Assembly: GCF_032884065.1 (NCBI RefSeq)
Contig: NC_088867.1
Coordinates: forward strand, 50,341,317-50,405,316
Direction of reading: 5' to 3'
Origin: Artemia franciscana
Lineage: Eukaryota > Arthropoda > Branchiopoda > Anostraca > Artemiidae
Length of the DNA stretch: 64,000 bases
The translations under genes and the position numbers were made by a program. The notes under the pieces are model-generated. The model saw nothing but the letters and a program-made list of their open reading frames with translations. It ran no database searches and was not told where the DNA came from. Below are positions 39,302 to 54,300 of this stretch, one piece after another (position 1 is the stretch's first letter; each line of letters starts with the position of its first letter).

Positions 39302-42300
39302 CTGTAGACCTATCCCTGAAAGTTTCATTGTCCTAACCTATACCCTTTCTGAGATAGCAAGAAGTCAATTAACTAGAATTTTATGCAAAATATATTTTTT
39401 TCCAGAAGCAATTGCTGAATCATGAAAAGGAATAAAAAGAAAATTCAAGTAATGTATTCACTTATAGGCTAACAAGACTATGCTGAAAAGTGCAAAATTA
39501 CCTAATTTTACCTATTGAAAAGCTACAAGCTTGAAAAAATTTCCCTGATTTTTGAAAAGAAAGGGAGACATACCCAAAAAGTCAAGGAATATAGTATTAG
39601 GCCTAGACTAATACATAAGTGGGGTACTTGATAATTTATTGCTAATCAATTAGTAACCAAATGCAAATTTGTAAAGAAAACCAAAAATAAACAGCTTTGC
39701 TTTTTGTAGGCCTATAGCCTAACAAGAATATGCTTTAACTAGGCCTATGGCCCTATTGGCTGGGATGTAATTGTCACAGCCATACTATCGTAGTTAGAAG
39801 CAATAATGAATTGGAGATCGAATAGTATTTCCCTTTTGGTAGACTAGTAGCCTTTAGCCTAATATTTAGTTCAGAGGGGGGTGCACACAAGAGTGTTGCC
39901 ACCCATTATGCAGACAAAAACTGTAGCCCACAGCCAAATGAAGATTCTACTTAGACCTAGACTTAACCTGCATAGCCTATAATTTACGAGCAAACGAAAT
40001 GACGAATTAACATTTATATTGGGTGTGTTCCAGCTGACGGTTTTTCAGTAACTGCAGTTACTGCACAGTAACTGCCCATTTCTAACTGCAGTAGAGCCAG
40101 TGGGAACGGCACAGTAAGCTGACTAGCAGTAGCGTCATTTTCGAATTAAATGCACGTGTTTAAATTTAAGGGACAGTTTAATGCTGATTAATATAATTTT
40201 TTTATTCCTTCTGTTTCAGAGCCTTTAGAGAGGTTCTAAGACAACCATGGGCATTTGGCTGTCACAAATGAGCTGGTGAAAAATAAATAGATCATATACT
40301 TTTTCTCTTTTTTTTATTATTTGAAGACTAGAATATCACATAACTAAGCATTCAAATAGCTTGATTGTATCTTAAGCATATACAATCCCTGATGGAGTTT
40401 TGTTGATACCTGTCTTAAATTGATTTGTCCAAATAAAATGGGCCTATAGCATTTACAGGATAGTAGTGGGACAACTATAGCAAGTTTTTTTTTCAATATT
40501 CTACTTTTTTTTAAATAATTATTGTTCTCTGGTCAAATTTGTGTTCCTTGCTAAGTGGTAGGCACTCTGGACTGGAATGCTTTGTCCAAGGGGTACAGGT
40601 TTAATTCCTGGCATTGTCAGTTTATTTTGTTTTGGATAGGGGTTGGTGATATGACTAACCTCAGCTAGAATTGGCCTAACTTTAAATGAGTACAGATGGA
40701 AATCTAGGGACAGTAAGAAGGAAGGGCATGCAAGAGCATAGGCTGACTGGTCCCTAGCTTCCTATTGCACTACCTGGCTAAAGGACCACCTACTGACTTA
40801 GCCATAGAAACTTTCTTTCAAACCCATTAAATATAAGTAAAAATGAAGAATACCAGTATGATGGTCCTTCTATTTCCCTGAAATGTGGATGTATGGACAA
40901 GAGTGTGGGTCATGAGAGATAGCTAGTGAATGTCATTGGGGTGTATGTTCTGCAAGATTTAAAAAATTTATGACTGTTGCTCAGGATGGCAACTGAACAC
41001 AGAAGTATAATTTTGTTATTTGTTTTTCTTTGTGACTATCATGCTTATTTAATGTCCAGTATTTTAAAGTTAATCTTCTTTAATTTGTCTTTAATTGCCA
41101 TGGCCCTAGGGCTTAAATACAATAAAACCTACTTATATCCATTGATTTTCTTTAAATAGATAGTAGCTCTATGTTTCCTAGCTTCAGTAAATTTAAATGT
41201 AATTGTGAGACCAGGGATTACAAAGTAGGTGAAAACTTGCAAATGAGCCTCTGGTATCAATAAAAATTTGTAAGAAATGGATATCAATTTAAAGATTAAA
41301 AAAATTGTTAGAAAACAAAGAAGACAAATGAATAAACAAAAGTAACCCCTTTACAACCATTTAATGAATTGTCACAAATATAGGTCACCCTTAAGATTGA
41401 AATGAACAAAGCTTCAATTATGAATCCATTTTCCTTTAAACAGACTGAAGGGGCAAACCTCCAAGCTTTGACAAATTCAATCTCACTTTTGGGCATTCTC
41501 ACCTTTCCTTTTCAAAGGAAACTTTCTTTGGATGTTTCCCACCCAACTAAAAACAACACGGACAGAATCAGGTACAAGTGACCTTCTACTTAGCCTACAT
41601 ACACAAGGGAAAAGCAGGCATCTCTATACTATAATTTACCTCCAACCTGCCTAATGTGCAAATATATAGCCAAAATTATGTAGTTCCAATGTATTCTGTC
41701 ACCTGTTACCTTTTCCCCCATTCTTGCTTTGTTTACAGTTGCTTCAATTAACAGGGAGTTAAAGGTTGAGTGATAGATTGGCAGAATCAATGGGAAACAT
41801 GTAACTTCAGCTATAAATATTTTTGGTTCATCAAAGGTCAATACCCTCTAGAGCAAGAATGAGTAGAGATGTGTACTTTGAAATACCTTCCCAGGACATA
41901 CTTTAGCCTGTAGACCCATCCCTGAAAGTTTCATTTTCCTAACCTAACCCATTTCAGTGATAGCAAGAAGTCAATCAACTAGAATTTTACTGGATAAAAT
42001 TACCATCCTTTGGAATGGACTCTGAATAGTCTACCCTAGCCTACTTCTTCAATAGGATTAAAGACAGTCTCAGAATAATGATTTGGCAGCCCATAAATCC
42101 TGAACTTTTCTGTAATACTTCACCTAGGCCTGTTTACAGAGCCTAAAAGGATTTAATGCTTAAAATGCTACCATGTGGCAATTTAATGGAGCCTCAATGT
42201 TACCTGGAAGAAGTCAATCCTTAGAATGATTCCAAATGGCAATTTAAGGTAATAATTATGCCTGGATATGCCAGAAAACATGGAAATCTTTAAATTAAAT

Positions 42301-45300
42301 AATAAGTTTTCATTGATTTAACCTACTTGCTAATAGATAGCCTACTACTCAGGGTGTCCTTTAATGTTGATCCCAAAATATGGTGATTTACTAAGCTGGC
42401 TCAGATCCCTCTTTCTTTTGCAAAATCACTGTCCCACCTTCTTCCAAGCAAATAACTTCATATTCCATTACTTCATTCTTGTCCATATTTATTTTTTGTT
42501 GAATGAGATTTTTATTGAAGAAGGTGAATTATGTACTTACTGCGCTAACCATTCTTTTGAGCACGGTAAGAAAATCACTTACTGCGGTTACTGCCGGCAG
42601 TAACTATTCTCGTTCCCAGTGGGTTGGGCAGTAACCATTTTCCCGCTAGGAACGCAAATAGTAACCATTCGGTTACTACAGTAAGTCCCTGGAACCCACC
42701 CATTACCTTTAAAGTTTAACCAAAAAACATTCCTCTAAGTTCCTCTTTTTCTTCTAGGAAATTAAATAAAAAAAACTAGCTTTTTTAACTGAAAGTAAGG
42801 AGCGACATTAAAACTTAAAACGAACAGAAATTACTCCGTATATGAAATGGGTTGTCCCCTCTGCAATCCCTCGCTCTTTACGCTAAAGTTTTTAATTGTT
42901 TTAAAAAGTAGAATTGTGGCAAAGAGTCAAAATTTAGCGTAAAGAGCGAGGGATTGCGGAGGGGAAAACCCATTTCATATACGGAGTAATTTCTGTTCGT
43001 TTTAAGTTTTAATGTCGCTCCTTACTTTCAGTTAAAAAAAAGCAGTTTTTTTTACTTAATTTCTGAACGATTTTGAATTAATGCATGTTTGATTTTGGGT
43101 CTCCGTACATAAATTATTAAAATGAAATTTGCATAATAATTCTTTTTTTGGCTAAATGGCTTTCTCTTAGTTTTGATCAGACGATTTTGAAAAAAAAGAG
43201 GCGGGGAAGGAGGCCTAGTTGCCTTCCAATTTTTCGGTTACTTGAAGAGGCAACTAGAAATTTTAATTTTTAACAAAAGTTTTTATTAGTAAAAAATATA
43301 CGTAACTTAAGAATTAACTTATGTAACAAACTTTTATATTCTTATATTTTGATTATATATATATATGAGGGGGTTTGTCCCCTCGTTAATACCTCGCTCT
43401 TCACACTAAATCTTATGTTTTGTCCCAATTCTTTAAGAATGACCCCTGAATCAGAAAGGCCGTAGAATAAATAGTTGAAATTACTAAAAATACTTTAGCA
43501 TAAAGAGCGAGGCATATATCTCCTCCTAAATACCTCGCTGTTTATGCTAAATTATTTTTAGAACCCCTCATATGCGCAATAATTTCTCTTTGTATTAATT
43601 TTCAGTGCTACTCCTTACTTTCAATTGAAAAAACTTTTTCATGATTATATTTTCATTTTTTTTATAGTAATTTTAGAAAATCCTGCGCCCTTTTCATTGA
43701 ATTTTTCCTCCCCCATGAAATATTCCTCCAAGGAAAGATCCTCCCACATAGCCCCCTCCCCTCAACCCCACACCCAAACCAAAAACATCCCCCTGAAAAC
43801 GTCGGCACACTTCCCAATAACCATTACTGTATGTAAACATTGGTCAGAGTTTGTAACTTGCAGCCCCTCCCCCAGGGACTGTGGGGGAGTAAGTTATCCC
43901 CAAAGACATAGTTATAATGGTTTTCGACTATGTGGAATAAAATGGCTGTCTCAAAATTTTGATCTATTGACTTTGTGAAAAAATGAGCGTGGGAGGGGGC
44001 CTAGGTGCCCTCCAATTTTTGGTCACTTAAAAAGGGCACTAGAACTTTTCATTTCCGTTAGAATGAGCCTTCTTGCAAGACTTTAGGACCACTTGGTCGA
44101 TACGATGACCCCTAGAAAAAAAACACAAACAAACAAATAAACACGCACCCGTGATCTGTCTTCTGGCAAAAAATACGAAATTCCACATTTTTGTAGATTG
44201 GACCTTGCAATTTTTCCTATAGGGTTCTGTTATACGCTGAATGCAATGGTGTGATTTTCGTTAAGATCCTATGACATTTAGGGGGTGTTTCCCCTATTTT
44301 CCAAACTAAGGCAAATTTTCTCAGGCTCGTAACTTTTGATGACAAAGACTAAATTTGATGAAACTTATATATTTAAAATCAGCATAAAAATCCAACTCTT
44401 TTGATATATCTTTTAGCATAGAAGTTCCGTTTTTTAGAGTTTCGTTTACTATTGAGCCGGGTCGCTCCTTACTACAGTTCGTTACCGCGAACTGTTTGAA
44501 TAGAGGCCGTCGGGGACTAGCCCATTCAGACCTATTGATTTTCTGACTTCCACTTGATTCAAGTTGACAACAATTGTCATCCATTTGTCAACAAACGACG
44601 ACTTCGCAGAGGATCAAATGGCTTAAACTTATCTAGCCGTCTGTAAGATAGTAGAAACTGAAGAAGGCTAAGTATATCTCTCTCTGGGCTTGCTGGTCCA
44701 ACTTAAGTTGCAGGAGGGATTTTAGTGCTGGTGGATTCCTAGACCCCTAAATGCTCCTGTTTTATTGGATTTTATCTCTGGAGCACTGCAATTTGTCAGT
44801 AAGTGGCCTGAAGTGTCATCCTCTTTTTTGGAAAAATATATAGAGCAGGGTTTTGGCGGCAATTGCAGATATTGTGGGGATCTTGCAGATTAAAATATTA
44901 CGGTTAAGGTCTATTGTACCATGTATTGTGTTTAGAGAATAGCATGTTTGGCTATTGCCTTCTACGTAACCATGAAAATATGCTCAGAAAAAATTCTAGT
45001 TTCTATTAGAAAACAGCAGAGTGCGAAATGAGATACTATAAGTAAGGAGCGACTCGCACTAAAGGTAACAAAACTCTTAAGAAAGGAGTTTTATTTGGTA
45101 TGTATACATAAAAGGATTTTTGTGGTGATTCTATACATGTAAAATCACTAAGTTAAAAGTTAGTCAAAAAAGTTACAATTGTGAGAATTTTGAAAAGGAA
45201 CAAAACATCCATAAAAGTGAGTGATTTGGATTAAATATTTCTACGAAGAGTAAATTTTTGAAGAGCTCTGAGTCACGAGGTCCTTCTAAACATCAAAATT

Positions 45301-48300
45301 TATTTAGATCCGATTACCCACTCGTAAGTTAATGATACTTCAATTTTTTAAGGTTTCCTCTTTCTTCAACCCCCCAGATGGTCGAATCGGGGAATACCAC
45401 ATAAACAAGTCAACTTGTGTAGCTCCCTGACACAACTACCAATTTTCATCGTCCTAGCACGTCCAGAAGCACCAAACTCGCCAAAGCACTGAACACCACC
45501 CTTAACTCCCCCAAAGATAGCAAATCCGGTCCGGTTACGTCAATCACATATCTACAACATTTTCTTATTCTACCCACCAAGTTTCATCCCGATCTCTCCA
45601 CTCTAAGCGTTTTCCAAGATTTCAGTTTCCCCCTCCAACTCCCCACAATGTCAACAGATCTTTTCGGGATTTGAAAAAAAGCTCTGAGACATGAGGTCCA
45701 TCCGAATATCAAATTCCATTAAGATCTGGTCACCCGTTCTGAAATTAAAAACACCTCAATTTTTCTAATTTTTCCAAATTAACAACCCCCAGCTCCCCTA
45801 AAGAGAACTAATCCGTTCGAATTATGTCAATCACGTATCTATAACTTGTGCTTATTATTCCATAAAGTTTCATCCCGATCTCTCCACTCTAAGCGTTTTC
45901 CAAGATTTCTGTTTCCCCCCTCCAGCCCTCTATATCCCCGGATCTGAGTCGAATTGAAAATGGAGCATCTAAGACATAAGATTCTTCTGTATACCAAGTT
46001 TCATTAAGATTCAATCACCCATTCGTAAGATACCTCGATTTTCAAGTTTTTCAAGAATTCTGGTTTCCCCCTCTAACTCCCCCGATGTCACCAGACCTAG
46101 TCGGGACTTAACATAAGAGTTCTAACGCACAAGATTCTTCTAAATATCCAATTTCATAAAGATCTGATCACCCGTCCGTAAGTACCAAACACCTCATTTT
46201 TTCCAATTTTTCCGAATTACTCCCCCCCCCAACTCCACCAAAGAGAGTGGTTCGGTTATGTCAGTCATGTATCTTGGACTTGTGCTTATTCTTCCCACGA
46301 AGTTTCATTTCGATCCCTCCTCTCTTAGCGTTTTCCAAGATTTTAGATCCCCCCCCAAACTCCCCCAATGTCACCGGATCTGGTCGGGATTTAAAATAAG
46401 AGCTCTGAGACATGATATCCTTCCAAAAATCAAATTTCATTAAGATCCCATCACTCCTTCGTAAGTTAAAAATACCTCATTTTTACAATTTTTCAGAATT
46501 ACCCCCCCCCCATCTCCCCCAAAGAGAGCGGATCTGTTCCGGTTGTGTCAATCATGCATCTAGGACTTGTAATTATTTTCCCTGCCAATTTTCATCCCGA
46601 TCCCACCTCTCTTAGCGTTTTCCAAGATTTTAGATTCCCCCCCCCCCCCCAATATCACCGGATCTGGTCTTGATTTAAAATAAGAGCTCTGAGACACGAT
46701 ATCCTTCCAAAGATCAAATTTTATTAAGATCTGATCATCCATTCTTAAGTTAAATATGCCTCATTTTTTCTAGTTTTTCCGATTCACCGTCCTCCCACAC
46801 CCCCCAGATGATCAAATCGGGGAAGACAATTTCTAATTTAATCTGGTCTGTTTTCTGATTTACTTGCCAAATTTCATCGTCCTATCTTACCTGGAAGTGC
46901 CTAAACTAGCAAAACCGGGACAGACAGACAGACCGACAGGATTTGCGATCGCTGTATGTCACTTGATAGACACCAAGTGCCATAAAAAGGTATTTCGGAC
47001 ATTCACCGGTGAATGTTGACATCTATGAATTTCAAACATTCACAGTAACAAAGATACGTGTTCAAGAAGTTAAACATAAGTGTTTCTATGCATGCATGTA
47101 CATATATGTGTTATTTATATTCAATAAAGCATATGTTTGTTTGAAATTCTGCCTTGTTCCTTCTTGATTATTTGAAGTCTCGTTATTTTGAACATTCTGG
47201 TAGTTTTAACTTTTTCTCTGGTTCTTCGAGTTTCAAATAATCGAGAGGCGAATGTATATTGGTTTTGAAGTTGGTCATCAGAAGTTATTAGCACATCTAT
47301 TAAATAAAATCTAACGGTGATCGACAATCGCATATTATCTATTAGGGAGATAGCCAATGGATTTCTTTAGTGAAAGGACTACCTAAGCCCTAATAAAAGC
47401 TTCTGCATCCGTGTTTTCCAACTTTCTGACTTTCAAACTCAAGATACTTCAGATGAATGAAACAAATAGTTAGGTGATACGGATGTAACCTCTGACGTCC
47501 CTTCATTAGGAAGAACATATAAAGAAGTACAAACTTGAAGAAGTGTGCAGTGGCGCGTGGTGAGGGATGAAATCTCCCTCTTATTGCAGAGACGATAGTT
47601 AATTTTGGACAATTATAATTTGTATCGAAAAGCAAATGCACTAAATGAGCTTTTTTTCTCAAAGTATTGTTCTACAAAAGTTTAGCTTTGATTTAAAATC
47701 AGGTCCAAGGGAGTGATAGCCCTACTTCTATTTAGGGTACGACTTGGTTTGGCATTGAGAACAAATAGATAAAAAACAGGAAAAAAAAGTTTCATTTTCA
47801 AATGAAAGCAAGGAGCAACATTGAAATTGAACACGGACTGATATTATTCCACATTTGAGATGGAGGGGGGTTTCCCCTCCTCTATTCCCTCTTATTATTC
47901 TAAAATTTGATTTTGTGTCCCAAACGCTTTAGGAATGACTTCACGAGCAAAAAGGCAACCGTATGGGATAACAAATGTTTTTCACAGTGCTTCAAGAATG
48001 AAAGAGCTTATTAAAGTCCATTTACTCTAAATCATAAAAGTTTTTTTCAAATGTTTAAAAGGCAATCGGTGAATAAAACACTTAAAATTAGCCATTAACT
48101 ACATTTGTGACACCCATAAATGCTTTGAGCATAACACTATGAAACTTTAGCATAAATAGCAAGGAGCTAAGGAGGAGGCAGCCCCATCATACACAGAAAC
48201 AATTACTGCTCTCTCTAAGTTTTAATGCAACATCAGAAAAATTGTTTTTCTTCATTAGACTGAGAAAGGAGCAATTCTTAACGGCAAAATGTAAGAAAAG

Positions 48301-51300
48301 GTAACACGTACAGATGAAACAAAGGGAAATCCCAGCTGGATCAATAAACACAAGGTCAGGGTCAGGTCAATAAACACCTATCAATATCAGTCTTTAAAAG
48401 ATAAAAGGTGTACATTTTTGTGGCATTTGGAAAAAAATGATTGTTACACTTTCACAGCAACATCATTTCCTTCTGAATAGTGGAAGTTCCCTAATGTCAA
48501 ATACCTTTTGTACGCTTGTTCACTGAGAAAACTGTATGCCGACAATCAAGCTACTCAAAACTAAAAATTGCTTTGACTATCAATTGCAAAGTATAGCATT
48601 GAAATAGTTCAAAACAGGGATCCCAATGAGGAGGGGGTCATGCTTGCCCCGAGGCTTAAAAACTGCTATTTTTAGGCAAAAAGAGGCCAAAAATTAGATT
48701 TACCTTTTTATTAGCTCCTGCCTCATCATCATCAAAGACAGTTTGTAACTCTTTATTCCAGTGTCCTAATAATGAAAATGTTATCCCCTATTTCGATACT
48801 TCCTTTGATAGTTTTACTTCAATTCACATTTACGCAAGTATTTTTGTTTATTAACGTTTATAAGATGAGTGCTTTTGCATTCCCTGTCAATACTACATCA
48901 TTATTTTTCCTTTATCAAGTGTCAATTGCTTTGGTTGAAACAAAAATGTCAAGTGTAGTTTACCCGACGCAGCCTTGTGTAACCCAGGTAAAAAAATAAT
49001 TCTTCTTTTCTTTCAATAAATTTATTTGTTAGATGAGCGTACGAAACAAGAAAACCAGACACTTCTTTTTTTATAGAACTGGAACTGCTTTTGATACAAA
49101 TAAAAATCATCGACTAGAAAAATGAAAAACTTGTATGAGAAAAAAACAACAAATAATTTCTAGAAGGTAAGCTTTATACTGCAAATAGCTTTATAGCTAT
49201 TAAAGCTTTATAGATGTTAAAATATTTTGTAAGAGAAAAAACAGAAGAAATGGAAGGTCTGTTTTTATACGTTACGCATACCAGAATGTAGTAAAGTGTT
49301 CTTAAGCAGCGTTCAGATACAAAACTTTTTTCTTAACTGAATACAAACTCGGGCGGCAGTTCTAGGTTGTATTTTAAAACTGATACAACTTTCTTGAGCC
49401 CCCGGTTTCAGACTCAATGCAAGGTAGATTCCAGTGTCTAAACGCCAGTTTGGAAATATCTAGAGAACTGTTTTTTTAACAATCAAACAGTTCGTGGTAA
49501 CGAACTGTAGTAAGGAACGACCCGGCTCAATAGTAACCGAAACTCTTAAAAACGGAATTTTGATACCAATAGTTACATCAAAAGAATCGAATTTTAATGC
49601 TGATTTTAAATACATAAGTTTCATCAAGATTAGTCATACCCATCACAAGTTACGAGCCTGAGAAAATTTGCCTCATTTTTGAAAATAGGGCGAAACACCC
49701 CCTAAAAGTCATACGATCTTAACGAAAATCACACCATCAGATTTAGCGTATCAGAGAACCTTATTGTAGAAGTTTCAAGTCCCTATCTACAAATATGTGG
49801 AATTTCGCATTTTTTGCCAGAAGACAAATCACGAATGCGTGTTTATTTGTTTTTTTTTTTCCCAGGGGGGATCGTATCGACTCAGTGGTCCTAGAATGTC
49901 GCGGAAGGGCTCATTCTAACGGAAATTCAAAGTTCTAGTGCCCTTTTTAAGTGACCGAAAAATTGGAGGGGACCCAGGCCTCCTCCCACGCTCATTTTTC
50001 CCCCAAAGTCACCGGATCAAAATTCTGAGATAACCATTTTATTCGCCATAGTCGAAAAACCTAATAACTATGTCTTTGGGGACGACTTACTCCCCCGCAG
50101 TTCCCGTGGGACGAGCCGCAAGTTACGAAATTTGACCTGTGTTTACATAGAGTAATGGTTACTGGGAAGTGTACAGACGTTTTCAGGGGGATTTTTTTGG
50201 TTGGGGAGAGTTGAGGGGGGGTTACGTGGGAGGATCATTTCATGGAGGAACTTTTCATGGGGGAAGAGACTTTCAATGGAGGGGACGCAGGATTTTCTAG
50301 CATTATTTTAGAAAACAATGAAAAAATAAATATGAAAAGTTTTTTCTACTGAAAATGAGGAGCAGCATTAAAACTGAAAACGAGCAAAAATTATTAAGCA
50401 TATGAGGGGTTTACCTCCTCGTAATACCTCGCTCTTCACGCTAAAGTATTTTTAGTAATTTCAACTATTTATTCTACGGCCTTTGTGATTCAGGGGTCAT
50501 TCTTAAGGAATTGGGACAAAATTTAAACTTTAGTGTAAAGAGGGAGGTATCGAAGAGGGGTGAGCCCCCTCATATACGCAAATAAAACATACGAATATAG
50601 AAGTTCGCTACGTAAGTTAATTCGTAAGTTACGTATATTTTTTACTTATGAAAACGTTCTAAAAAATTAAAAGTTATATTTGCCTTTTTAAGTAATCAAA
50701 AAATTGGAGGACAACTAGGCCTCCTCCCTCACTCCTTTTTTCTCAAAATCTTCCGATTAAAACTATGAAAAAGCCATTTAGCCAAAAAAAAAAATGAATA
50801 TGCAAATTTCGTTTTAATTATTTATGTGCGGAGAGCCAAGATCAAAACAAGCATTAATTCAAAAACGTCCAGAAATTAAACAAAAAAAAATAAGTTTTTT
50901 AAATGAAAGTAAGGAGCGACATTAAAACTTAAAACGAACAAAAATTACTCCGTATATGAAAGGGGCTTTTCCTCCTCAACGCCCCGCTCTTTACGCTAAA
51001 GTTTTTACCTGTTTTAAAATGTAGAGTTAAGAGAAAGAGTTAAACTTTAGCGTAAAGAGCGGGGCGTTGAGGAGGAAAAGCCCCTTTTATATACGGAGTA
51101 ATTTTTGTTCGTTTTAAGTTTTAATATCGCTCGTTACTTTCATTTAAAAAACTTGTTTTTTTTTATTTAATTCAAAAATAGGCCTAGGCTGCTCGTCTTT
51201 ACCCGGAGAGAAAATTTTGCTAGATTTTTAAGACAACACAGTAAATTGTCCATAAAAACAATCAAATTTATTTGTTAGATGAGCGTACGAAACAAGAAAA

Positions 51301-54300
51301 TCAGACACTTCTTTTTTATAGAACTGGAACTGCTTTTGGTACAAATAAGAATCATCGACTAGAAAAATGAAAAACTTGTAAGAGAAAAAAACAAATAATT
51401 TCTAGAAAGTAAAGCTTTATACTGCAAATCGTCTCCCAAGTTATCAAACATATTGGAAGAGATAACTGTCTTCAAGATTAGCATATTACCAGGGCTCCAA
51501 TTTCGTATTACCTGAAAAAAAGACCAATGAATAATACAAAAGCATATAAGTACTTAATCAGTAATTTTAGTAGTAGTAAGGTTATGTTAAGGCAGATCCA
51601 GAACTAAATTAAAGCACCTGATACATTGACAATTCACTCGATGCCCCTGCTTAAATTTTAGGGGTGGGGGGATAGTCCCCAAAAAAGCTAGTGGGATGCA
51701 TGCAGAGACCCTAGAAGAAAACACGAAGGTATCCTTCAGAATCCACAAATATTTACTTCCCAGTCCGCTTCAAAAGCAGGACCCTTAATCAAGATTATAT
51801 CCAAAGGGTATTAACAAGTCCCGCCCCCTTTGAATTTCATGGTTTTCATGATATTTTCATAATTTATAGCAAGTTTTTTCACTTTAGAAATTTTGAAGTA
51901 TGTACTGACTCCAGCACACTCCACAAAAAAGACAATTTAGAACTCGTTTTGCCGTGAATCAAACATAACCCTTCACCATGTGTGCTTACCCCTTATGCTA
52001 TGGTTGGACAGAACAGTCCATTATTTAACTGCTTTCTAGTATGGCGTTTAACATTGATAAAACAACTTATTTTGAAACTTTGAGTTGACTTTGTACACTG
52101 AGATTTCCAGACCCCAAATCATGAGTGAGCCAAAAACTAAACCTACGTCTTTCAATTTCATAATGCTACAATTTACAGAAACTTCAGAATTTCTGAAATG
52201 AATTTGGATAGGAAGTGATTGTTTGATTCAGACAGAAGATATAATTTTGTGCCAAATAGTATGTTTATTTTTTAGGTATGAATACAAATTAACTCTCCTC
52301 TCTTTATAAAAGCAATTTAGAGATTTCTATCCTCAGTATTAAAAAACAGCTACAGTTATAGTGAAAGTTGCAAGCTCCAGCTTTGTCAAAACCAGGACAG
52401 GACTGCAGAAAATGATCACAAACGAAGGAGGATATCAATACATTCCAGACATATCTTGACTCCTTACTCTTAATAACCGCTAATATATTGTACCTTCAGT
52501 TATTGAAACATAATCCGGTTCATGACCAAAATTCTCACTGAAGAGCTATTGAATGATGATAAGATCAATAGCTGCTGAACGTGATTTGGTATTTTGACAA
52601 AAGAGTTAGGGCGGTAAGGGGATCGTGATTTCGAGCTTTTGTGCGCATAGAGATTACAACTTCGTTTTGTGCCGTGAATAGTTTCGGATTCAAACAGTGT
52701 ATGAATTGCTTTAAAAAAAAAAATACTTTCTTCCCGAAAAAGCCGGTCACGTCATGAAAAAAGCTAGATCAAAATAAAAAGACCTAAGTTTTCACACGAG
52801 TCGGCAATGGCAAGACAGCACCGAGGATACTTTTTATGTCTTAGCTAATTTTTCTGACAGAATAACTACTCAAGTGTCAAAATCTCCGGACACATGCCCA
52901 TCGATAAGTAAATGATCATGCAATAGCTTCAATGCATAATCTACTCGGATGCTTGGCAAGACAATTTTAGATGCTCTAGGATATCCCTTTCCATTGCAAA
53001 TGCCTCCTACTTAATCAAACAGTTCGCTTAACGAACTGTAAGTAAGGAGCGACGCGGCTCAATAGTAACCGAAACTCTAAAAACCGGAATTTTGATAGCA
53101 TTAGATATATCAAAAGAATCGAAACTTTATGCTGATTTCAAATATATAGGTTTCGTTACGTTTAGTATTGCCCATCAAAGGTTACAAGCTTCAGAAAATT
53201 TGCCTCATTAAAAAAAAAAGAGAAACACCCCCTAAACGTCATAGAATCTCAATGAAAATCACACGATCAGATTCAGCGTATCAAGAACCCTCCTGTAGAG
53301 GTTTCAAGTGCCTATCTAAAAAATGTGGAATTTTGTATTTTTTGCCAGAAAAAAAATTCACGGATGCGTGTTTATTTGTTTTTTTAATTTGTTTTTCCCG
53401 GGGGTGATCGTATCAACCCAGTGGTCCTAAAGTATCATGAGATGGCTCATTCAAACGGAAATTAGAGTTCTAGTGCCCTTTTTAAATGACCAAAAATCGA
53501 AGAGCAACCAGGCCCCCTCCCACACCCCTTTTTTCTCAATACCGTTCTATCAAAATCTTGAGATAGCCATTTTGTTCAGCTTAGTTGAAAGGCTGAATAA
53601 CTATGCATTTGGAGATATCATTACCCCCTCCCCCCAAAGTCCCTGGGAAAAGGTCTTTAAGTGACAAAATTTGCCCATTGTTTACGTATAGTATTTTTTT
53701 TATTAGGAAGTATGCATACATTTGTATTGGGGGGATTTTATGTTGGTGGGATTTTCCACAGGGATAATTTTCCATGGGAAGGGAATTGCCAGGTGGTGAA
53801 TTTTTCAGGAGAAATTTTACACTGGGGTATTTGTTAGAATTACTATACAGAATTCTTCTTATGTCTTGGTTTCTCATTGCCGACTCAATTTTATGCATGG
53901 AGAGGTTAAGGGTAATTATACTGTGTAAATTTTCACCAGGATTGAATTGTATAGAGAAAAAATCATTGAGGAAGAGGGATTTTTCCTTAGAGGAGAAGCC
54001 AGATTTCCTGGTATTATTTAAAAAACGATTAGAAATTAGATTTAAAAAAACACGTTTTTTCAACTGAAAGTAGGGAGCAACTTTGAAACTTGAAGCGAAG
54101 AGAAATTATGACGTACATAAAGGGAATCACTCCTCCACAACACCTCGCTCTTTACGCTAAAGTTTAAATTCTGTCCCAATCCCTTAAGAATGACTCCTGA
54201 AAATGGCTTTGAATTAAAATGGAATAGTTGTGTTGAGGTTCCTTCAGATTCAGCACGCTCGGTTCTTGCATGGTAATGGAAAACTTCCATTATAATGGAA